64,000 nucleotides of DNA from Microcystis wesenbergii NRERC-220 (GTDB lineage Bacteria > Cyanobacteriota > Cyanobacteriia > Cyanobacteriales > Microcystaceae), in assembly GCF_032027425.1 (NCBI RefSeq), contig NZ_JAVSJA010000001.1, forward strand, positions 3,732,001 to 3,796,000, given 5' to 3'. Shown piece after piece: positions 8,611 through 17,488 of this stretch. Below the pieces are notes generated by a model. That model had not been told where the DNA came from, did no database searches, and saw only the letters and a list, made by a program, of their open reading frames with translations. Each line of letters opens with the position of its first letter. Positions within the stretch are counted from its first letter, which is position 1. The position numbers and the translations under genes were made by a program.

Positions 8611-8742
8611 GACTAAATCTGGTTATTAAAAACTGATTATCTATTGCTCCTTTTGCCGTTCGGCTGAGCTCACGGCCGAAGCCTATTGCAAGAGTGCCTA
8701 TTGCCTCTCCTGATATGTAGCCTATACTCAACGGATTTAGTA
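8611..8742. mobile_element. MITE-like element, family A (ACTAAATCTG...CGGATTTAGTA)
   Basis: The ends ACTAAATCTGG and CTCAACGGATTTAGTA are imperfect inverted repeats. The inside has GGTTATTAAAAACTGATTAT, shared with the copy at 45590-45706. In this copy a 28-base GC-rich imperfect palindrome (8656-8683, core CTGAGCTCACGG) sits in the middle; the same 28 bases recur in inverse orientation at 41409-41436 in an unrelated repeat. There is no coding capacity, so movement would need a transposase in trans. Confidence 0.65.
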
Positions 8743-8834
8743 TGACTAACTGGTTGAGAGGTTAAACCATCTCAAAAGCTGAGAGCAAGCATCTTGATCT
8801 GTATTTTCTCAACCAGTCAAATCAAGCAAGAATC

Positions 8835-10559
8835 CTAATAATAATTACCGACTTTGCGATGGTGAACAGCCGTTAAACTATCAGGTTTAGAAACGCGACC
8901 ATCGGTGACTTTATTGTAAACAATCCAGTGGTCAGCACATTCCATACGACTAACTACCTCACATTCTAAATAAGCGAGGGCATCGGCTAAAATCGGCGAA
9001 CCATTATTAGCGGTGCGAGTATTGACTCCTGCAAAACGATCTTCCCCCGGTCCGAAACGTTTTAAAAAGTGTTTCATCAGGGTTTGATAATTGCCTTCTT
9101 CCAGAATATTTAAAATGAATTGATCCCCCACTTGCATTAAAGACTCGATCGCCCGATCTTTGGCCACAGCAACGGTAAAACCGGGAGGATCAAAACTTGC
9201 TTGCGTCACCCAAGAAGCGACCATTGCCCCGCTTCTGTCTCCTTTCTTGGTGGTAATAATATATAGACCACCGCTAATCCGTCCGATGGCTTTATCAAGG
9301 TCAGTATCGAGGGATTTTCTTTGTTTAACTTTTACCTCTTGGGTTAATAGTTGTCCCATATCTGTCCCCGCTTCTTCACAGCGTTGATAGAGACTCTCGT
9401 TAGGGGTTTCTGTGCTACGAATGGGATCAAAAGCTTTGGTTAAGCCAACTTCACGAAACTTATTAAATAGAGGTAAAATCGGTTCATCATCACCCCCTTG
9501 ACATTCAAACATTCCGATGTATTGTTTGGGGTTAACCGAGGCGAGAATTGTGCCTAGATTCCCCGTAATTTCTTGGGCATGAATACCAGAAACGGGGGGA
9601 GTCCCGATGACGATTCCCACCGCAGAAGAAGCTAATTCTTTTACCTCTTGGGGATCGGCGGATTTCAGGTCTAGAGTTTCTACAGCCACACCGGTTTTAG
9701 TAATACCTTTGGCAATAGATTGGCAGAGGCGATCGCTATAACCATAGTCGGAAATATAGAAAACAGCAACGGTTTTTTCTGCCTTAGTTTGTGCCTGACT
9801 CCAATCACGATAATGGGTCAATAATTCAGTAACATTATGTTTTAATAACGGTCCATGACCATTAGCCACGAGATTAATATTACCCAGGGGTTCCATCCTT
9901 TTCATCGCCGCTAGTACGGAACGAGCATTAGGAGCCATTAAACATTCATAATAGAAACGATAATCTGGTTCAATAGCACTTAATTGCTCATCGTAAAGAT
10001 CATCGGAACAGTAGTGCATTCCAAAAGCATCACAGGTAAATAAAATTCCCGAACCGTGATCGTAGGTAAAAATAGTATCGGGCCAGTGTAAATTAGGAGC
10101 ATTAACAAATTCGAGAATGTGACCGTTGCCTAGGTCTAACTGATCGCCATTTTTGACCAGTTGACGTTGAAAGGGATGATGAACTAAATTCTCTAAAAAC
10201 TGAATTGCTACTTTCGACCCAACGACGGTAATATTGGGGGCAAGTTGCAATATATCTCTGACTAACCCACTGTGATCGGGTTCGGTATGACTGATAATTA
10301 AATAATCGATTTCTTGGGGGTTAATTAATCCGTTGAGGCTATCAAAATATAGTTGACGGAATTTTTCGTGAGAGGTATCCACAAGGGCGATTTTTTCCCC
10401 ACGAATCAGATAGGAGTTATAAGTCGTACCGTTTTGTAATCCGAATTCAATATCGAAGCGATCGCGATCCCAATCTAGGGAACGAATAGCGGTGGTGTCT
10501 GCGCTGAGATCGGCCACCTGCATGGTGAGACGTTTTGTTTTCACTGGTGTAGCAACCAT
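8835..10559 (-). CDS. flv3: Flavodiiron protein, Flv3-type (oxygen photoreduction)
   Basis: A 574-residue three-domain protein: a metallo-beta-lactamase-like diiron domain (about 30-260), a flavodoxin domain starting VAVFYISDYGYSDRLCQS (about 265-410) and a C-terminal flavin reductase domain (GRISGGLYIITTKKGDRSGA, about 430-574). This is the cyanobacterial class C layout. The canonical diiron ligands are all present (His91, Glu93, Asp95, His158, Asp177, His235), as in Flv3 and Flv4 and unlike Flv1 and Flv2. The N-terminal IRSLDWDRDRFDIEFGLQNG fits my memory of Flv3. Flv3 works with Flv1 to reduce O2 to water at photosystem I under changing light. No flv1 partner is in the window. Flv3 versus Flv4 is my main uncertainty. 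Confidence 0.88.
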   Translation of the reverse strand: MVATPVKTKRLTMQVADLSADTTAIRSLDWDRDRFDIEFGLQNGTTYNSYLIRGEKIALVDTSHEKFRQLYFDSLNGLINPQEIDYLIISHTEPDHSGLVRDILQLAPNITVVGSKVAIQFLENLVHHPFQRQLVKNGDQLDLGNGHILEFVNAPNLHWPDTIFTYDHGSGILFTCDAFGMHYCSDDLYDEQLSAIEPDYRFYYECLMAPNARSVLAAMKRMEPLGNINLVANGHGPLLKHNVTELLTHYRDWSQAQTKAEKTVAVFYISDYGYSDRLCQSIAKGITKTGVAVETLDLKSADPQEVKELASSAVGIVIGTPPVSGIHAQEITGNLGTILASVNPKQYIGMFECQGGDDEPILPLFNKFREVGLTKAFDPIRSTETPNESLYQRCEEAGTDMGQLLTQEVKVKQRKSLDTDLDKAIGRISGGLYIITTKKGDRSGAMVASWVTQASFDPPGFTVAVAKDRAIESLMQVGDQFILNILEEGNYQTLMKHFLKRFGPGEDRFAGVNTRTANNGSPILADALAYLECEVVSRMECADHWIVYNKVTDGRVSKPDSLTAVHHRKVGNYY

Positions 10560-10666
10560 CGAACCTCTCCTTATTGTTAAGTTTTTTATACTTTGTCTCT
10601 ATTGTGCCACGAGGAAATAAGGTATGGAGATTTATTTTCTCATAATTACTGATAACAGTTATCTTA

Positions 10667-10783
10667 TACCAAATCCGTTTTTAATAGTGTGATTAACTCT
10701 CAAGTTATGAATTGTTTCTCCCCACACCCCACACCCCACACCCCACACCCCACTATCCTATACTTTTTAAACAGGATTTAGTA
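10667..10783. mobile_element. MITE-like element, family A variant with CACACCC array
   Basis: The ends TACCAAATCCGTTTTTAA and TTTTTAAACAGGATTTAGTA are imperfect inverted repeats of the same general type as the elements at 8611 and 45590. The interior carries a run of CCCCACACCCCACACC units. It lies between the divergent flv3 and murJ genes, upstream of both. Part of a similar right end (AAACAGGATTTAGTA) is seen at 1626-1640. Confidence 0.55.
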
Positions 10784-10865
10784 TTAATGCTCAGATGGGA
10801 GTCGATCGTCGATACCGAATTAGCTTATACTTCATCTTTATGATAAAAGCTCTCTATCGATCTGT

Positions 10866-12587
10866 GTGGGGAAATGGCTGTTATACAGTCGAGTCAAGTT
10901 AAATTTGACAACTAGCGATCGCTTTTCTGCGGGAACACAGAAACGGGTAAAATCGATCAATGCAGTTGTTTTCTTTCGAGGTGTCATCATTACTAAGAAA
11001 GCTACCCGTTCCTTAGCCGGTATTGCCGGAATTGTCGCCGTTGCCACCTTAATCAGTAAGGTTTTTGGTTTAGTCCGCGAACAGGTAATCGCCGCTGCCT
11101 ACGGTGTTGGGCCAGTGGTGAACGCCTACGCTTTTGCCTACGTTATCCCCGGTTTTCTGTTAATTCTCCTCGGTGGTATTAACGGCCCTTTTCACAGCGC
11201 TTTGGTCAGTGTTTTGGCCAAAAGGGATAAATCCGAGTCCGCGCCGATTGTCGAGACTATTACCACCCTAGTCAGCGCGATTTTATTAGCTGTCACCGTC
11301 TTTTTAATCGTTTTTGCCAATATTTTTATCGATGTTCTCGCCCCCGGTTTAGATGCCGCCACCCGTAGTATGGCCATTCAACAACTGCAAATTATGGCCC
11401 CCATGGCGGTTTTAGCCGGTTTAATCGGCATCGGTTTCGGTACTCTCAACGCGGCAGACCAATACTGGCTACCGAGTCTCAGTCCGCTTTTTTCCAGTGT
11501 GGCGGTGATTATCGGGGTGGGTTTGCTGGCCTGGTCACTTGGCGATCGCATTGATGAGCCGCAATATATTCAACTGGGGGGTTTTGTCCTCGCCGGCGGT
11601 ACTCTCATCGGGGCGCTCTGGCAATGGTTAGCACAAGTGGGCGCACAAGTCAAGTCAGGTTTAGGAAAATTAACATTTCGTTGGGATTGGCGGATACCGG
11701 GGGTGTCGGAGGTGTTGCGGGTGATGATTCCAGCGACCTTATCTTCAGGAATGTTGCATATTAACGTTTATACCGACCTCTTTTTCGCTTCTTTTATCGA
11801 AAATGCTGCCGCTTCCATGCGTTACGCCAGTTTTATCGTTCTCACGCCCTTGGGCATCATGTCTAACATGATTCTCGTGCCGTTTATGCCGATATTTTCT
11901 CGACTGACGGAACCGGAAAATTGGGGAGAATTGAAGCAAAGAATCCGTCAGGGTTTATTATTGACGGCTTTAACCATGTTACCCTTCACGGCTATCTTTA
12001 TCGCCCTCGCTTTCCCGGTAGTTCGGGTTATCTATCAACGGGGTGCCTTTAATCTGGCTGCCTCGGAACAGGTGGTTCCCGTATTAATGGCCTACGGTTT
12101 CGGGATGTTTTTCTATCTCGGCCGCGATGTTTTGGTACGAGTGTTCTATGCTTTGGGTGATGGCGACACTCCCTTTAAGGTGAGTATGGTGAATATTTTT
12201 CTTAATGGTGTGCTGGATTTCCTCTTGTATAAACCTTTTGGTACTCCGGGGATTGTTTTAGCAACCGTGGGGGTTAATATCATTTCTATGGGCATTTTTA
12301 CGGTAATTTTAAATCGTCGTTTAGGGGGTTTACCCTTGGGAGAATGGGGTTTATCCTTATTGGGATTAACGGTAATTACAATACTTTCTGGTGTTGCTAG
12401 TTGGGGTGCTAGTTGGGGTTGGGAAAAGGTTTTCGGTGCTGGTAATATTTTCTTACAATTGTTACAGTTGGGTTTTGCTTCGACTGTAGCGGTGGGTTTA
12501 TTCCTCCTCGGTGCGATGTTATTGAAGTTACCAGAATTAGACCTGTTAATCTCGCGAGTTCGTCAGAAGTTCTTGAAAAAATCTTAG
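10866..12587 (+). CDS. murJ: Lipid II flippase MurJ (MviN family)
   Basis: Multispanning membrane protein of the MOP/MviN family, with hydrophobic segments throughout and the family hallmarks GLVREQVIAAAYGVGPVVNA near the start and FARDVLVRVFYALGD-like FYLGRDVLVRVFYALGDGD near two thirds. It flips the peptidoglycan precursor lipid II across the plasma membrane. The frame is open from GTG 10866, giving 573 residues, but the first 39 residues look unlike the family; the true start is probably nearer the KKATRSLAGIAG segment, where no ATG exists, so a rarer start codon or TTG near 10908 must be used. The product is otherwise complete. Confidence 0.9.
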   Translation: MGKWLLYSRVKLNLTTSDRFSAGTQKRVKSINAVVFFRGVIITKKATRSLAGIAGIVAVATLISKVFGLVREQVIAAAYGVGPVVNAYAFAYVIPGFLLILLGGINGPFHSALVSVLAKRDKSESAPIVETITTLVSAILLAVTVFLIVFANIFIDVLAPGLDAATRSMAIQQLQIMAPMAVLAGLIGIGFGTLNAADQYWLPSLSPLFSSVAVIIGVGLLAWSLGDRIDEPQYIQLGGFVLAGGTLIGALWQWLAQVGAQVKSGLGKLTFRWDWRIPGVSEVLRVMIPATLSSGMLHINVYTDLFFASFIENAAASMRYASFIVLTPLGIMSNMILVPFMPIFSRLTEPENWGELKQRIRQGLLLTALTMLPFTAIFIALAFPVVRVIYQRGAFNLAASEQVVPVLMAYGFGMFFYLGRDVLVRVFYALGDGDTPFKVSMVNIFLNGVLDFLLYKPFGTPGIVLATVGVNIISMGIFTVILNRRLGGLPLGEWGLSLLGLTVITILSGVASWGASWGWEKVFGAGNIFLQLLQLGFASTVAVGLFLLGAMLLKLPELDLLISRVRQKFLKKS

Positions 12588-12619
12588 GTTTAAGTTGCTG
12601 CCTCACCTCATCATTACAT

Positions 12620-12735
12620 AGGGTTTGCTGAAAAAGTTTTTTCTGGGGGCAGGGTGTAGGGTGTAGGGTGTAGGGTTTTACCGATTTTCATCTGGTCAAT
12701 TACCTAATTTTCAGGGAAAAAGTCCCTGAGATAAT
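12620..12735. mobile_element. MITE-like element, family B, truncated
   Basis: AGGGTTTGCTGAAAAAGTTT, a GGGTGTAGGGTGTAGGGTGT array and then CAATTACCTAATTTTCAGGG are the reverse complement of the right half of the elements at 49534-49752 and 59098-59290. The far half is missing. It ends against the duplicated tail of the hypothetical gene at 12781. Confidence 0.7.
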
Positions 12736-12871
12736 TAGAACCAGATATTTTCGGAGGTAGGGGTGCAGAATTGCGAAAGGTTATTTACTTTTAGGAATTG
12801 GGGGCAGTTGCGGTGATTTTCGGCGAGAATTAGAACCGGATATTTTCGGGGGTAGGGGTGTAGAATTGCGA
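12732..12871. repeat. Direct repeat of a gene tail, 95-bp offset
   Basis: The 45 bases at 12732-12776 (AATTAGAACCAGATATTTTC...) match 12827-12871 (AATTAGAACCGGATATTTTC...) with about four mismatches. The second copy is inside the 3' end of the hypothetical gene at 12781-13431 (its PLPPKISGSNSRR codons), and the first lies beyond the stop codon. It looks like a local tandem duplication next to the truncated MITE. Confidence 0.8.
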
Positions 12872-13431
12872 TTAGATAAACTTTGAAGGCTCTTTTTCAT
12901 ATTAGCAGGTTCCGGCAGTTCTAGAGTTACCCCTTCTCTAGCAATCATTGTTTCCTCTGGTAGGCATAAATCAAAAACAAAGGCAGAATTATTGGTTAAA
13001 TCGGCAAATTCTAATTTTATCATCTCCGCAGAGGATTCTTGTGCTAATAAAGGTTCAATTTCGGTCTTAATTAACTGTTCTAATTGAGCCAGATAATTGA
13101 TCTTAACAGGAGTAACAATTAAAGTTAAGGTTTCTTGCCAACCTTGCCCCCCCAATTCTGCCAGAATATCCCCATAACAGCGAATTTTCCAGCTACCTAT
13201 TCCCAAATCTCGATAGGAAAAAATTTCCAGCCACCCCCCAGCATCCGATCGATAATAATGGGTATATCGTTCACTACTTTCGGGAGATTCGTAATCGATA
13301 CGCACTTCAATATGAGCAAAAGGAGAATCCAGACGGGCCAAGAGACGATAGTTTCCCGAGACAATTTCTAGAGAATTAGTAGAAATTGTGCTTCCGTGAT
13401 TCTCCCCTTGTTTTTGCAGTATAAATTCCAT
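12781..13431 (-). CDS. Conserved hypothetical protein with basic Pro/Ser-rich tail
   Basis: 216 residues, not recognised. The N-terminal two thirds are rich in beta-strand-like stretches (NYRLLARLDSPFAHIEVRID, GGWLEIFSYRDLGIGSWKIR) and could form an Ig- or C2-like sandwich. A segment about 125-180 is helical and acidic. The last 40 residues are basic and rich in Ser and Pro (RNSTPLPPKISGSNSRRKSP), suggesting a flexible tail. No signal peptide or membrane helix is seen. ATG 13431 lies 41 bases downstream of the hisS stop on the same strand, so it may be co-transcribed with hisS. The tail DNA is partly duplicated after the stop. Confidence 0.75.
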   Translation of the reverse strand: MEFILQKQGENHGSTISTNSLEIVSGNYRLLARLDSPFAHIEVRIDYESPESSERYTHYYRSDAGGWLEIFSYRDLGIGSWKIRCYGDILAELGGQGWQETLTLIVTPVKINYLAQLEQLIKTEIEPLLAQESSAEMIKLEFADLTNNSAFVFDLCLPEETMIAREGVTLELPEPANMKKSLQSLSNRNSTPLPPKISGSNSRRKSPQLPPIPKSK

Positions 13432-13472
13432 AATCTTAGCCTAGGCCTAATGTTTGGCCATGACGCTAAAAC

Positions 13473-14753
13473 TTAGGATTTGTGCCGAGAGATTTGCGCT
13501 TTTAATTCCCTTGCTTGTGTCAATAAATCCGCTTGGGTTAGACTAATTTGTTCTTGGGTGGCCATCCATTTCAGTTGTACCGTGCCATTTTCAGCCTCAG
13601 CATCCCCCAAAATTATACAGCCCACGGCCTTAGCTCGATCGGCCCGTTTAAATTGTTTTCCGAAAGCGCTGCCGCTTAAGTCTAACTCGACGCTAAACCC
13701 CAATCCGCGTAATTGCTGCGCTAATACCGCACTGCGTGCCTCAGCTTTTTCTCCTTTGGAGACGAGATAAAAATCGGGAACCAAAAAAGATAAAGATTGC
13801 TTTTGTTGTAATAATATAATCAGACGTTCTAAACCGATCGCCCAACCCACTGCTGGCGTGTCTGGACCGCCTAATTGAGCTATTAAACCATCATAACGGC
13901 CACCACCGCAAACCGTAGCTTGAGCGCCTAAATCATCGGACTGAATTTCAAAGGCCGTATGGGTGTAATAGTCCAATCCTCGCACTAAACAGGGATTAAG
14001 ATTATAGATAACTCCCAAATCGGTTAGTAAAGATTGCACCCGTTCAAAATGCTTTTGAGAATCACTGCCGAGGTGTTCAAGAATACTGGGGGCATTCTTA
14101 CAGATAATCTTGGTTTTCTCGTCCTTACTATCCAAAATTCGCAGGGGATTTTTTTCTAATCTCTGTTGAGAATCTGCATCTAAATCAGCTTTGTAGGGAG
14201 TCAAATAATCTAGCAGGGCCTGACGATAATTTTGCCTATCTTGGGCATTTCCCAGGGAATTAATATCTAATTTTAGGTTTTCTAGCCCCACAGCTTTTAA
14301 TATCTCGCTGGCAAGGGTAATTACTTCCACATCCGCCCTAGGGTCATCACTTCCCAACAATTCGACCCCGATTTGATGAAACTGTCGCTGCCTACCCGCT
14401 TGCGGACGTTCATAACGAAACATCGGCCCCTTATACCAGAGTCTTTGTACTCCTCCGGCGGCCTGTAATTTGTGTTCAATATAGGCGCGAACGACCCCAG
14501 CCGTTCCCTCCGGTCGCAAAGTCAGGGAACGTTGACCGCGATCGAGGAAAGTGTACATTTCTTTACCCACCACGTCCGTCGCTTCCCCGATACCCCGTTC
14601 AAAAAGTTGCGTCTGTTCAAAAATGGGAGTTCGTATCTCTTGATACAGCGCAGTCCCTAAAATTCTGCTGGCAGTTTCCTCTAACCACTGCCAGTAACCG
14701 ACCTCCGCCGGTAAAATATCTTTTGTGCCTCGGATTGCCTGGATTTCGCCCAT
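13473..14753 (-). CDS. hisS: Histidyl-tRNA synthetase
   Basis: 426 residues, normal for bacterial class II HisRS. It charges tRNA-His with histidine. Visible signatures are AIRGTKDILPAEVGYWQWLE at the N-terminus, motif 2 region PMFRYERPQAGRQRQFHQIG, the histidine-specific LVRGLDYYTHTAFEI and GGGRYDGL, then motif 3 PAVGWAIGLERL. The C-terminal anticodon-binding domain (about 330-426) is intact. It lies 20 bases downstream of the P-type ATPase gene on the same strand. Confidence 0.97.
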   Translation of the reverse strand: MGEIQAIRGTKDILPAEVGYWQWLEETASRILGTALYQEIRTPIFEQTQLFERGIGEATDVVGKEMYTFLDRGQRSLTLRPEGTAGVVRAYIEHKLQAAGGVQRLWYKGPMFRYERPQAGRQRQFHQIGVELLGSDDPRADVEVITLASEILKAVGLENLKLDINSLGNAQDRQNYRQALLDYLTPYKADLDADSQQRLEKNPLRILDSKDEKTKIICKNAPSILEHLGSDSQKHFERVQSLLTDLGVIYNLNPCLVRGLDYYTHTAFEIQSDDLGAQATVCGGGRYDGLIAQLGGPDTPAVGWAIGLERLIILLQQKQSLSFLVPDFYLVSKGEKAEARSAVLAQQLRGLGFSVELDLSGSAFGKQFKRADRAKAVGCIILGDAEAENGTVQLKWMATQEQISLTQADLLTQARELKAQISRHKS

Positions 14754-14773
14754 AGTTATCTGTATTTTTATCC

Positions 14774-16684
14774 CTATTTGAACAATCTTAAACCGCTTAG
14801 AGTCACTAATACCGTCGATCCTTCATGACCGATGACACCTAGAGGTAAAGTTATATCACCGGCAAAATTGGCTATTAGCAATATGCCGATAAACGCGAGG
14901 GCGAAAGTGATATTCTGTTTAACAATGCGATTGGCACGACGACCAAGGTTAATCGCGCTGGGAATTTTGGCTAAATTATCGGACATAAGGATAATATCGG
15001 CCGTTTCCAAGGCCACATCACTACCAGCTTTTCCCATGGCAATCCCCACATTAGCCATAGCTAAAGCGGGCGCGTCATTAATGCCATCCCCCACCATAGC
15101 GACAGTGTGATATTTTTTTTGCAGATTTTGGATAACGCTTAACTTATCTTCGGGCAGTAAATCAGCGTAAACTTCCTCAATACCGAGTTTTTCAGCGACT
15201 TGATCGGCACTTTGTTGATTATCACCCGTAATTAAAACGATATGTTCGATACCGATCTTTTTTAGCTGCTTCACCAGATTAACTGCCGATTCCCGCAGGG
15301 TATCGGCCACAGCGATCGCACCGATTATTTGATTCTCTTGTACTACCCAGACGAGGGTTTTACCTTCTTTTTGTAAACGTTCGCGGATAGCTAAGATATT
15401 CTGGTCAAGATCAGCAATATGGTCACGAATATAGGCAAAATTGCCCACAGATACCGACTTATCGGCAATTTTTCCCGTGATACCCCGTCCCGATACCGCT
15501 TGCACCTGATTAGCACTGAAGAAATTTATACCACGTTCCCTGGCTGTGGCGGTAATAGCGGATCCAATGGGATGTTCGGAACAGGATTCTAGGGATGCAG
15601 CCACCGCTAACACCTCATTTTCGCTGACTGCATGGATAGGGATAATTTCCACCACTTGCAACTTACCGAGGGTGAGAGTGCCGGTTTTATCAAAAGCGAT
15701 CGCTCGTATGCGGCCGATCATCTCCAATCTTGCGCCATTTTTGAATAAAATCCCCTGTTTTGCCCCGTTAGCGATACCCGATAACAAAGCTGGCATAATC
15801 GAGGCCATTAAAGCACAGGGAGAGGCCACCACGAGAAAAATTAAAGCCCGATAGATGGTGGTTTCCCAGGTCCAACCCCAGAGAAAAGGCGGTAAAATCC
15901 CGAAAATTAAGCCCAAAATCACGATAATTTTCGCATAACCCCGCTCGAAACCTTCGATAAACTGTTGGGAGGGAGGGGATTCATTTTGTGCTTTTTCTAC
16001 CAAACGAATCACCCTCTCAATTAAGCGACTTTCGGGGGGAGTTTCCACCTTTAAACGTAGCACTCCCGCACCGTTGAGAGTTCCCGCAAAGACTTCTTCC
16101 CCGATGGTTTTATCCACGGGAAGCGATTCTCCGGTAATTGGCGCTTGATTAATGGGACTGTTTCCCTCCATAATAATGCCGTCAATGGGGATTAATTCGC
16201 CCGGTTTGACTAAAACTGTGTCACCGATCCGTAATTGCTTGATAGGAACCTCTTTTTCCCTGTCTCCCGTGATTAATCTAGCAGTATCGGGAGTCATGGC
16301 CATGAGAGAACGAATATTGCGATCGGTTTTCGCCATGGCAATCTGTTCTAATGCGCCACTAATAGCGAAAATCAGGATTAAAACGGCTCCATCGATGATT
16401 AGATAGTAATTACTATCCCAGAGTCCCAAAATCGCCGCCCCTAACGCCGCTACAATCATTAACAGGTCCACATCCAGTTCTTTTTCCTCGAATAAAGTCG
16501 TTAATCCTGCTTGGGTACTCTCGTATCCTCCCACCAGATATGCGATCGCTAGTAGGATGAAAGCCGGGCCGATCAGATTAAAGTGTAGGCATAACCAACC
16601 AAAAAAGACTAAAATAGCGCAAATTCCTGCGGCAACTGCCGAGGAATACTCAGACAACCAAGAGGACGAGATACTCTGAATCAT
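14774..16684 (-). CDS. coaT: P1B-4-type heavy-metal ATPase (CoaT-like cobalt exporter)
   Basis: A 636-residue P-type ATPase. Motifs: TGES (about 184), the metal-site SPC in ASPCALMASIMPAL (about 288), phosphorylation DKTGTLT (about 332), SEHPIG, GDGINDAPALAMANVG, and HEGST in the last membrane helix. SPC together with HEG(G/S)T is the signature of the P1B-4 subgroup, which exports Co2+ and sometimes Zn2+ or Fe2+. The N-terminus has no CxxC metal-binding domain, as expected for P1B-4. It acts in the plasma membrane. CoaT in Synechocystis is controlled by a neighbouring CoaR; no regulator gene is next to this one. The exact metal is inferred. Confidence 0.85.
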   Translation of the reverse strand: MIQSISSSWLSEYSSAVAAGICAILVFFGWLCLHFNLIGPAFILLAIAYLVGGYESTQAGLTTLFEEKELDVDLLMIVAALGAAILGLWDSNYYLIIDGAVLILIFAISGALEQIAMAKTDRNIRSLMAMTPDTARLITGDREKEVPIKQLRIGDTVLVKPGELIPIDGIIMEGNSPINQAPITGESLPVDKTIGEEVFAGTLNGAGVLRLKVETPPESRLIERVIRLVEKAQNESPPSQQFIEGFERGYAKIIVILGLIFGILPPFLWGWTWETTIYRALIFLVVASPCALMASIMPALLSGIANGAKQGILFKNGARLEMIGRIRAIAFDKTGTLTLGKLQVVEIIPIHAVSENEVLAVAASLESCSEHPIGSAITATARERGINFFSANQVQAVSGRGITGKIADKSVSVGNFAYIRDHIADLDQNILAIRERLQKEGKTLVWVVQENQIIGAIAVADTLRESAVNLVKQLKKIGIEHIVLITGDNQQSADQVAEKLGIEEVYADLLPEDKLSVIQNLQKKYHTVAMVGDGINDAPALAMANVGIAMGKAGSDVALETADIILMSDNLAKIPSAINLGRRANRIVKQNITFALAFIGILLIANFAGDITLPLGVIGHEGSTVLVTLSGLRLFK

Positions 16685-16833
16685 GGATCGATGGCAATTA
16701 ATTCTCTCCCCATTCTAGAAAACATTGGATCGATGCAGAAAACCCCTAGGACGTTATCCCTCGCAGCTAACCTAACCGATAATAATTGGAATTTTGCGGC
16801 GTTGTCAGATCAGAAGAGGAAAGATGCAATGCT

Positions 16834-17212
16834 CCGGTGCTGATTCGGAGCATCTCTCAATTTGACAACGCCAATTGTAGGGCTAATTCATGAATTAGCC
16901 CTACGCCGATGTAGAGCTAATTCCACTTAGCTCAGGGCAAGTCAAAGTAATTTCAGTTCCGGTGCTGATTCGGAGCATCTTTCAATTTGACAACGCCAAT
17001 TGTAGGGCTAATTCATGAATTAGCCCTACGCCGATGTAGAGCTAATTCCACTTAGCTCAGGGCAAGTCAAAGTAATTTCAGTTCCGGTGCTGATTCGGAG
17101 CATCTTTCAATTTGACAACGCCAATTGTAGGGCTAATTCATGAATTAGCCCTACGCCGATTGTAGAGCTAATTCCACTTAGCTCAGGGCAAGTCAAAGTA
17201 ATTTCAGTTCCA
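16834..17212. repeat. 125-bp tandem repeat re-copying the start of the next gene
   Basis: Units begin with CCGGTGCTGATTCGGAGCAT at 16834, 16959 and 17084; the fourth begins at 17210 as CCAGTGCTGATT and runs into the gene at 17213. Each of the first three units holds a copy of that gene's GTG start and first codons (to AACGCCAAT), followed by a perfect 28-bp palindrome GTAGGGCTAATTCATG.../CCCTAC (16877-16904, 17002-17029, 17127-17154), then AGAGCTAATTCCACTTAGCT and AGTCAAAGTAATTTCAGTTC. The units are nearly identical. Each could encode an 18-residue peptide ending at TGA inside the palindrome. Confidence 0.92.
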
Positions 17213-17458
17213 GTGCTGATTCGGAGCATCTTTCAATTTGACAACGCCAATTTTGCCGAGGTTTGGATCGATCCGCTGCTATCTCCCCCCTATATCTTGC
17301 TTTTACTCGCTGAATCTTCAGGAAACTATCGCGTTTACGATCCCTCTGAGAGTTATCAGGTGGTATTTACCGGTGCGAGTTACGAGGAAGCGGAAAATTG
17401 GCTACTAGAGGACGAATTTGAACCAGTAGAGGGACGACTTTCGGCAGTAGAGATATAA
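17213..17458 (+). CDS. Conserved hypothetical small acidic protein
   Basis: 81 residues from GTG 17213, not recognised as a named family. The middle (WIDPLLSPPYILLLLAESSG) is hydrophobic, then NYRVYDPSESYQVVFTGASY and an acidic end with EEAENWLLEDEFEPVEGR, a profile common for small cyanobacterial proteins of unknown role. The start and first 13 codons are present three more times upstream in a 125-bp tandem repeat, so the true promoter may lie as far back as 16800. It precedes the TPR gene by 30 bases on the same strand. Confidence 0.7.
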   Translation: MLIRSIFQFDNANFAEVWIDPLLSPPYILLLLAESSGNYRVYDPSESYQVVFTGASYEEAENWLLEDEFEPVEGRLSAVEI

Positions 17459-17488
17459 TTTCCTTATCTTCCTTTCCCCCTTTCTTCG

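Noticed and set aside
16834-17212. CRISPR array from regular repeats
   Set aside because: The period is 125 bases and the whole unit is repeated with no unique spacers; no cas genes are in the window.
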